The translations under genes and the position numbers were made by a program. Of a stretch of 64,000 nucleotides of DNA, positions 56,296-64,000 are shown one piece after another. The DNA comes from Candidatus Stahliibacteriota bacterium (GTDB taxonomy: Bacteria; Hydrothermota; Tepidihabitantia; SM23-42). The DNA lies in assembly GCA_030602565.1 (NCBI GenBank), contig JAUVZL010000004.1:1-64000 (forward strand), written 5' to 3'. The notes beneath the pieces are model-generated. The model saw nothing but the letters and a program-made list of their open reading frames with translations, ran no database searches and had not been told where the DNA came from. Position 1 is the stretch's first letter; each line of letters starts with the position of its first letter.

Positions 56296-57609
56296 TTAAA
56301 TTCTAAGATGTTTTTTCAGAAACATCTTGAGTTTATCAACTGATTTTATTCTTAGCTCATAATTCACTTTTGCCGTGGGTTTGTTTAATGTCATCAGCTT
56401 GTGCAGGTCGACCGGCGTTGCCATTACTATTGAATCAGCCGGTACACTATTAATGCTTTTCTCGAGTTCTCTTATCTGCTTCTGTCCATAGCCCAGGGCA
56501 GGTATAAGCATACTGATCTGTGGATATTTTACATACGCTTTTTGTATTGACCCGATAACATACGGTCTTGGATCGACAATCTTCTTGGCCCTGAATTTCT
56601 TGGCGGCAACAATACCAATACCAAACGACATGCCACCGTGCGTGAGTGTTGGACCGTCCTCAACAACGACTACTTTGCGGTTGCGGATCAGTTCAGGTTT
56701 ATCAACGATGCAAGGGGATGTAGCTTCGAGTATAACAGCCCGCCTGTTCAATTTTCTTATATTTTCGTTGAGCAGCTTGACATCCTTGCGTGAGGCAGTA
56801 TCGACCTTATTTATTATTACAATATCAGCAAACCTGACATTCGCTTCTCCTGGATGATATACGGTTTCATCACCAACACGGAATGGATCAACGACAACGA
56901 TATGCAAGTCAGATTTGTAAAACGGCAGGTCATTGTTGCCGCCATCCCAAACAATAACATCAGAGATCTTCTCGGCTTGTTTCAAGATCAGTTCATAATC
57001 AACGCCCGCAAAAATAGTGTTACCTCTTCTGACATGCGGTTCATATTCTTCACGTTCTTCGATCGTGCACTTGTGGCGATCCAAATCAGCCATCTTAGAA
57101 AACATCTGTACTGCCTGTTTTTTTAGGTCACCGTACGGCATTGGATGCCGGATTGCTGAGAACCTTACACCCTCCGCCTGCAGGATATCGCATATTAGCC
57201 TTGTCGTTTGACTTTTGCCGGCACCGGTTCTCGAAGCACAAATCGAAACAATCTTTTTCCGGGATTTTAGTACGGACGAGCTCAGACCCAATAACCAAAA
57301 GTCAGCCCCCGCGGCAATTACTTCGGACGCCTTGTGCATTACATAATTGTGAGAAATGTCCGAGTAAGAAAAGACCACAATATCGGCTTTAAATTTCTTG
57401 ATTGAATCGGTTAATTTACTTTCTGGCAAAATAGGTATGCCACGCGGATACCTTTTTCCGGCAAGTTCTTTAGGATACTTACGCCCCGCGATATTGGGTA
57501 TTTGGGTGGCGGTAAAGCAGACCACTTTAAAATCCTTATTTTTTCTGAAAAACACATTGAAATTATGGAAATCCCTTCCTGCTGCTCCCATGATAATCAC
57601 CCGCCGCAT
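56296..57609 (-). CDS. Cyclic 2,3-diphosphoglycerate synthetase-like protein (COG2403-type)
   Basis: MRRVIIMGAAGRDFHNFNVFFRKNKDFKVVCFTATQIPNIAGRKYP; P-loop-like ASRTGAGKSQTTR; VVVEDGPTLTHGGMSFG. Confidence 0.85.
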   Translation of the reverse strand: MRRVIIMGAAGRDFHNFNVFFRKNKDFKVVCFTATQIPNIAGRKYPKELAGKRYPRGIPILPESKLTDSIKKFKADIVVFSYSDISHNYVMHKASEVIAAGADFWLLGLSSSVLKSRKKIVSICASRTGAGKSQTTRLICDILQAEGVRFSAIRHPMPYGDLKKQAVQMFSKMADLDRHKCTIEEREEYEPHVRRGNTIFAGVDYELILKQAEKISDVIVWDGGNNDLPFYKSDLHIVVVDPFRVGDETVYHPGEANVRFADIVIINKVDTASRKDVKLLNENIRKLNRRAVILEATSPCIVDKPELIRNRKVVVVEDGPTLTHGGMSFGIGIVAAKKFRAKKIVDPRPYVIGSIQKAYVKYPQISMLIPALGYGQKQIRELEKSINSVPADSIVMATPVDLHKLMTLNKPTAKVNYELRIKSVDKLKMFLKKHLRI

Positions 57610-57752
57610 AGAAATTCCTCCTTTCGATTATGACCTTCATTATAACCCACAAATCACTGGAAGTCAATGATATTGGAGATTGTGATATTGGAGATTGAAT
57701 ATTGGTAGACATTTGATTTCTAAAAAAACCCCATAAAAACAGCACTTTAATA

Positions 57753-57780
57753 TTGACAAAACTAAACTTTTGCGTATAAT
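57753..57780 (+). promoter_or_regulatory. Promoter TTGACA-N16-TATAAT of tRNA-Val
   Basis: TTGACA 57753-57758, TATAAT 57775-57780. Confidence 0.85.
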
Positions 57781-57792
57781 ATAGTGTCATAA

Positions 57793-57866
57793 GGGCGAAT
57801 AGCTCAGTTGGCGAGAGCGTCTGCCTTACAAGCAGAAGGTCACCCGTTCAAGTCGGGTTTCGCCCA
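57793..57866 (+). tRNA. tRNA-Val(TAC)
   Basis: GGGCGAATAGCTCAGTTGGCGAGAGCGTCTGCCTTACAAGCAGAAGGTCACCCGTTCAAGTCGGGTTTCGCCCA; loop CTTACAA; CCA not encoded. Confidence 0.96.
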
Positions 57867-57933
57867 ATGTGCTTGTGTTTTAAAGGCAGTAATTGTAATA
57901 AAATTATGATAGAGAGAAAAAAGGAGACGGGTT

Positions 57934-58436
57934 TTGCCAAAAGGAAGACGAGGTATTAGAGGGGGGCTGAGACCCCATCTCGATGATCCGTATTTGACTA
58001 GAAAGAGTTACAAGGAGCCGACTCTTTGTCCGCGCTGCGGACTTGTTTATAGACGCCGGCGGTGGCAGAGAATTCCAGATTTTGATCCAAAACTGGCAGT
58101 CGGGCAGCATAAATGCCCGGCCTGCCGGAAAGAAGAAGATCATTATGTAATGGGGATTGTCTATATAACTGGTAATTTTTTCGCGCAGAGACGTGATCAG
58201 ATTCTCAATATGTTGAGAAATGAAGAAGCTAAAGAGGTTACTCACAACCCGCTTGATAGAATCATTAATATCATTGAAAAAGATGATGAGGTTCGGGTTG
58301 AGACCACCTCGGAGAGTTTAGCAGTTCATCTGGGTAGAATGCTGTATCATTCCTATGGCGGTAGCGTGGAGTATAAATTCTCAGATGAGCAAAAGTTGGC
58401 AAGAGTCTATTGGTACAGAGAAAAGAAGGAGGAAAA

Positions 58437-58440
<4 letters not shown>
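57934..58440 (+). CDS. Zinc-ribbon protein, BCAM0308/NMD3-like
   Basis: TTG start after [19 protein letters not shown]...[54 protein letters not shown]. Confidence 0.8.
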
Positions 58441-60370
<1,930 letters not shown>

Positions 60371-60481
60371 ATGAGACACGGAGAAGGGGGGATGGGGAGT
60401 ATCGGTGATATGCATAACCAGAAAAAAACAGGTTCTTTCACCGTTTCTCCCTTTCCCCGGTTCTCCCATACTCAATAAGGT

Positions 60482-60799
60482 ATGCCTACTTACGAATACG
60501 AATGCACCAAGTGTAAATATACATTTGAGGAATTTCAGAAAATCACTGACAAACCTCTGCAAAGATGTCCGAAATGCCGTAGTAAATTAAGGCGTTTGAT
60601 TAGTGGAGGTGTGGGGTTGATCTTCAAAGGGAGCGGATTTTACGCAACTGACTACAAGAAACCTAACCTGCCGCAACCCCAGGAAAAAAGAAGTACCGAA
60701 TTGAAAAAGTTAGACAAAAAACCAACCCCGCCTGCTAAAGTAGATTCAAAACCGTCAAAGACTGCTGACAAGAAACCTTTAGAAAACAAAAAATCTTAG
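60482..60799 (+). CDS. FmdB-family zinc-ribbon protein
   Basis: MPTYEYECTKCKYTFEEFQKITDKPLQRCPKCRSKLRRLISGGVGLIFKGSGFYATDYK. Confidence 0.95.
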   Translation: MPTYEYECTKCKYTFEEFQKITDKPLQRCPKCRSKLRRLISGGVGLIFKGSGFYATDYKKPNLPQPQEKRSTELKKLDKKPTPPAKVDSKPSKTADKKPLENKKS

Positions 60800-60820
60800 A
60801 CTAATACTTAACCAAATACG

Positions 60821-60848
60821 TTGATTTCCAAACAGAATTGCGTATCAT
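60821..60848 (+). promoter_or_regulatory. Promoter TTGATT-N16-TATCAT of lpxB (overlaps the annotated TTG start)
   Basis: TTGATT 60821-60826, TATCAT 60843-60848; in-frame ATG at 60860. Confidence 0.4.
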
Positions 60849-60859
60849 TGGCGTATAAG

Positions 60860-61888
60860 ATGATGTCAATGCAAGTCGAGAGTCCTGTATTCATCAGTGT
60901 GGGTGAGCCATCTGGTGATTTGTATGCCTCATTCTTGGCCTGTGATATGAAAACCAAAACGCCAGGTCTGAGAATCTTTGCAGTGGGCGGCAAGAACCTG
61001 GTGGAGAGCGGGGTGGATGTTCTGGTAGATTATGATAGAATGACGACGCTTGGTTTTACAAGCGGAGTCTTAACAGCCTATCGTAATTACACAATCTACG
61101 GAAAGATCGCACGCCTGATGTACAGGATTCGACCTAAGACATTTATTGGGGTTGCTTACCCTGGTTTGAATATATTGCTCTGTAAGTATGCAAAGTATCT
61201 GGGTTGCAGAGTTTATTATTTCCTTCCACCTCAGATTTGGGCATGGGGTACATTCAGAAAATACTTTATCAAAAAATGGGTTGATAAAGTCATTTCAGTT
61301 TTCCCGTTTGAATACGAATTCTATAAAAAAATGGGTATTGATACAATTTATTTCAAAAATCCATTATTTGAGAGGTTGAAAAAGTACAAAAGAAATGATT
61401 TTAAAAAAAGAATCGGTCTCATGCCTGGTTCACGCAAAAGCGAAATCAAAAGGAATTTGCCGGTTATGATCGAGCTGATGAGGAGAATTGCTCAGAAAGG
61501 AAACGATATCGAATTTGTGTTGATTTTGCACTCAAGTCTCATAGGAGTAGGGCGTTCACGCCCGTTCTTCACGAGCCTAAAGGCTCTACTCCAGGATAAA
61601 GCAATAATTACAAGTGAAAATCGCTATCAAGCCATGAAGAACTGTGATTTGCTCATTGCCTGTTCGGGTACGGCGTCACTTGAGGCAGCAGCAATGGATA
61701 TACCTCAGATTTTCTTTAATCGACCTTCATTTTTTGATTATCATATCGCAAAAAGATTCTTGAAGATCAAAGAGTATAACTTAACAAATTTGTATTATAA
61801 TAGAAAAATAGTACCGAGTATTGTGTTACGTAATGCAGATTATATCTTACAGAGATTATTTATTGTAGTCAGTGATTGCATTTCTTGA
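60860..61888 (+). CDS. lpxB: Lipid-A-disaccharide synthase
   Basis: VFISVGEPSGDLYASFLACDM; PGLNILLCKYAKYLGCRVYYFLPPQIWAWG; LMPGSRKSEIKRNLPVM; CSGTASLEAAAMDIPQI. Confidence 0.93.
   Translation: MMSMQVESPVFISVGEPSGDLYASFLACDMKTKTPGLRIFAVGGKNLVESGVDVLVDYDRMTTLGFTSGVLTAYRNYTIYGKIARLMYRIRPKTFIGVAYPGLNILLCKYAKYLGCRVYYFLPPQIWAWGTFRKYFIKKWVDKVISVFPFEYEFYKKMGIDTIYFKNPLFERLKKYKRNDFKKRIGLMPGSRKSEIKRNLPVMIELMRRIAQKGNDIEFVLILHSSLIGVGRSRPFFTSLKALLQDKAIITSENRYQAMKNCDLLIACSGTASLEAAAMDIPQIFFNRPSFFDYHIAKRFLKIKEYNLTNLYYNRKIVPSIVLRNADYILQRLFIVVSDCIS
61544..61592 (+). repeat. 49-bp cloverleaf-like palindromic element inside lpxB
   Basis: Outer arms GGAGTAG (61544-61550)/CTACTCC (61586-61592); inner hairpins GGGCGTTCACGCCC (61550-61563) and GAGCCTAAAGGCTC (61573-61586). 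Confidence 0.7.
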
Positions 61889-61955
61889 AGAAAAACTTCA
61901 TCCTCGGAACTGACAAAACCAAGTTTTATCTTTGAATTATTGGATGTTTCAGATA

Positions 61956-61983
61956 TTGACTTCCTGTTTTTATATGGTATAGT
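61956..61983 (+). promoter_or_regulatory. Promoter TTGACT-N16-TATAGT
   Basis: TTGACT 61956-61961, TATAGT 61978-61983; ATG 61998. Confidence 0.65.
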
Positions 61984-61997
61984 ACAAAAGGTGATAA

Positions 61998-63014
61998 ATG
62001 AAATTCTGTAAAAAATGTCTTCTTCCAGAAACATATCCAAAAATGAAATTGAACTCAGCGGGGTATTGCAACGTATGTATTGAATATGAAAGGAAATTTG
62101 GGGATTTTGATTTTGAAAAATCCGAATCAGAATTGAGGAAAATTTTAGAAAAAGAAACTGCAAAAAACAACAAACTTATTGTAACATGTAGTGGCGGGAT
62201 TGACAGTTCATACGTTTTGTATTTATGCAAAACTAAATACAAACTTAATATAATCGGCGCCAATTTTGATCATGGTTTCCAATCTGAAACCGCCAAACAA
62301 AATCTCTCTAATTTAAGTAAAATTTTGAATATTGGTATTACCACAGTGAAACCGGATTATAGAATTTTATATCGACTATATCGCGATTTTTTGTTAAGAA
62401 CCGGCGATTTTTGTACGCCATGCTGTCAAGGTTGCTGCCGTTCTGGTTTTGTAGTTGGTGACAATAATAACATACAGACAATAATCCACGGTGGTGTGTC
62501 TGGCTCGCGGGTTGAATTCAATGTTCTCGGGATGTATAAACATCATTATGAAAGATTTATGAAGGTAGTTGGTAATGATTACAGTTTTGAGGAATTGCAG
62601 GATATAGTAACGCCAACAGATGAAATAAAAAGATTTAATCTCATTTCATTACCTCAATATTTAAACTGGGATGTAAGAAAAATAATGAGAATATTAAGTA
62701 AAGAAGTAAACTGGAAGGCGATGTCAAATGGTCGGATCTGGCACGTAGATTGTATGATTGCTGATGCTGCCGATCATTTTCTTCAAAGGAAATTTGGGTT
62801 TTCAAGGCACTGGATGAGTATTTCGGCAAATTTACGCGCCGGTTTCATAAGTATTGAAGAAGCTCGTACTATGCTCAATGACCAGGAAGAAGGAGTAAGA
62901 GAGGAACCTAAAGAAGCTATTGATGCATTATTGAAAAAAACAGGTCTTGAGAGGAAGGAAATTAACGAACTACCATTTTTTAACAGCGAGCCCGCTATTA
63001 AATTTCTACCATAG
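61998..63014 (+). CDS. PP-loop N-acetyl sugar amidotransferase-like protein
   Basis: FCKKCLLPETYPKMKLNSAGYCNVC; LIVTCSGGIDSSYVLYL (PP-loop SGGxDSS). Confidence 0.85.
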   Translation: MKFCKKCLLPETYPKMKLNSAGYCNVCIEYERKFGDFDFEKSESELRKILEKETAKNNKLIVTCSGGIDSSYVLYLCKTKYKLNIIGANFDHGFQSETAKQNLSNLSKILNIGITTVKPDYRILYRLYRDFLLRTGDFCTPCCQGCCRSGFVVGDNNNIQTIIHGGVSGSRVEFNVLGMYKHHYERFMKVVGNDYSFEELQDIVTPTDEIKRFNLISLPQYLNWDVRKIMRILSKEVNWKAMSNGRIWHVDCMIADAADHFLQRKFGFSRHWMSISANLRAGFISIEEARTMLNDQEEGVREEPKEAIDALLKKTGLERKEINELPFFNSEPAIKFLP

Positions 63015-63060
63015 AATACAATAACAAAAATTACCCTATATTGCTACCAGATGATTTTGA

Positions 63061-63088
63061 TTGACGACTATGTTATTTCGTATATAAT
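63061..63088 (+). promoter_or_regulatory. Promoter TTGACG-N16-TATAAT
   Basis: TTGACG 63061-63066, TATAAT 63083-63088; GTG start at 63094. Confidence 0.65.
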
Positions 63089-63093
63089 AAATT

Positions 63094-63936
63094 GTGGAGA
63101 CAGTGAATTTGGTGACAAACCCTTTTGGCATTGGCGAGAAGTTAATTTTTGAGCTATTGAAAAAGGGCGAGTCAGTTTACACGCTATTCCCTTCTCCTAA
63201 AGGCGTCCCCATGTCGTTTCTCGGTAAGATAAACCTTAAATATGGCTTCTTTAGATTTGATCGCGACACAAATGTTGATAAAACACTACCCAGGAAAGTC
63301 AAGTATGTGTGGCATTTGTATGAGGTATATAATGGTTCTTTCACGACGATTTTCAAATCAAATCCATGTGCCACGCTGCTTTTGCTCGATTGGGCAAGAA
63401 AAGTCGGCGTCAGTAAATTCATATACCTCTCAAGTGGTGAGGTCTATGGTCAGGGGCATGACCTCGATGAAAAGGCTGGCTATGACCCACGCAGTTTTTA
63501 TGCGACGACTAAATTCGAGACAGAAATACTTTTCCGCTATTATTTTAAATCATTTGCATTGCATACGGCGCGGGTTTTCTTTCCATTTGGAAAGAATTCA
63601 CCGCCTGGACATGTGTCGAACTTTTATCAAGCAATTAGGGACGGTAAAAATGTTGATACAGAATACAGTATTATTAGCCCGACTTGTGTTGATGACACTA
63701 TTGCTCCTTTGGTGAAGCTTCGGGATCTTGATGGGCATGAAGTGTTCAATCTATGTGGGAGTCCGGTCAGGGTTGATGATTTGGTCGATAAGATCAGATA
63801 TGTGTGCGTCGGGTCGCCAAAGAAAATTAGTGTTGGTAAGCTCGAGCTCACCGGAAACAATTCAAAGGCGAAGCAAGTGTTGGGTTATCTAGAGACATCC
63901 CTCAATGAGGCAATCAAGAACTCTTTTGGCAAATAG
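63094..63936 (+). CDS. NAD-dependent epimerase/dehydratase family protein
   Basis: SKFIYLSSGEVYGQG...YDPRSFYATTKFETEIL (SxS...YxxxK), ARVFFPFGKN. Confidence 0.85.
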   Translation: METVNLVTNPFGIGEKLIFELLKKGESVYTLFPSPKGVPMSFLGKINLKYGFFRFDRDTNVDKTLPRKVKYVWHLYEVYNGSFTTIFKSNPCATLLLLDWARKVGVSKFIYLSSGEVYGQGHDLDEKAGYDPRSFYATTKFETEILFRYYFKSFALHTARVFFPFGKNSPPGHVSNFYQAIRDGKNVDTEYSIISPTCVDDTIAPLVKLRDLDGHEVFNLCGSPVRVDDLVDKIRYVCVGSPKKISVGKLELTGNNSKAKQVLGYLETSLNEAIKNSFGK

Positions 63937-64000
63937 TCCAGCATCGCAAAATACGTGGTTTTCAAACACCCCATAACTGAATGATTGATGTACTTCTTGT

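Overview
Window from a Gram-negative-type (LPS-making, TonB receptor-bearing) uncultured-style bacterial genome. Candidate phylum WOR-3/Stahlbacteria-like is a guess from gene content only. Most of it is ordinary chromosomal housekeeping: rpmF-plsX-fabH, birA-coaX-tsaE-tsaB-rimI, purA, alr, glyA, groESL, ppdK, lpxB, gcvPB and a tricorn protease. Large secreted C25 (gingipain-like) proteins with sorting-type C-termini and very large TPR/signalling proteins are mixed in. The strongest unusual items are: (1) a tRNA-Asn(GTT) gene at 28979-29344 split by a 294-nt group I intron (29013-29306), with a dispersed palindromic repeat apparently lodged in its P5 region; (2) a small accessory island around it (29.4-32.2 kb) with a DUF488 + conserved-hypothetical pair and a 40-aa single-TM ORF, driven by a promoter overlain by a perfect 27-bp palindromic operator, next to a DUF6922-like protein followed by a truncated AbiEii-like toxin remnant; (3) a recurring promoter architecture, TTGACA/T-N16-TAnnnT, in at least 17 places, several of which leave only 5-8 nt before the start codon (predicted leaderless mRNAs); (4) palindromic/MITE-like repeats, one inside the lpxB coding sequence; (5) overlooked small ORFs. 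The C25 gene at 1-2724 (minus) is missing from the ORF track because it runs off the window edge. No CRISPR array, rRNA, or intact transposase was found. All family assignments are from reading the sequences; no database search was run.
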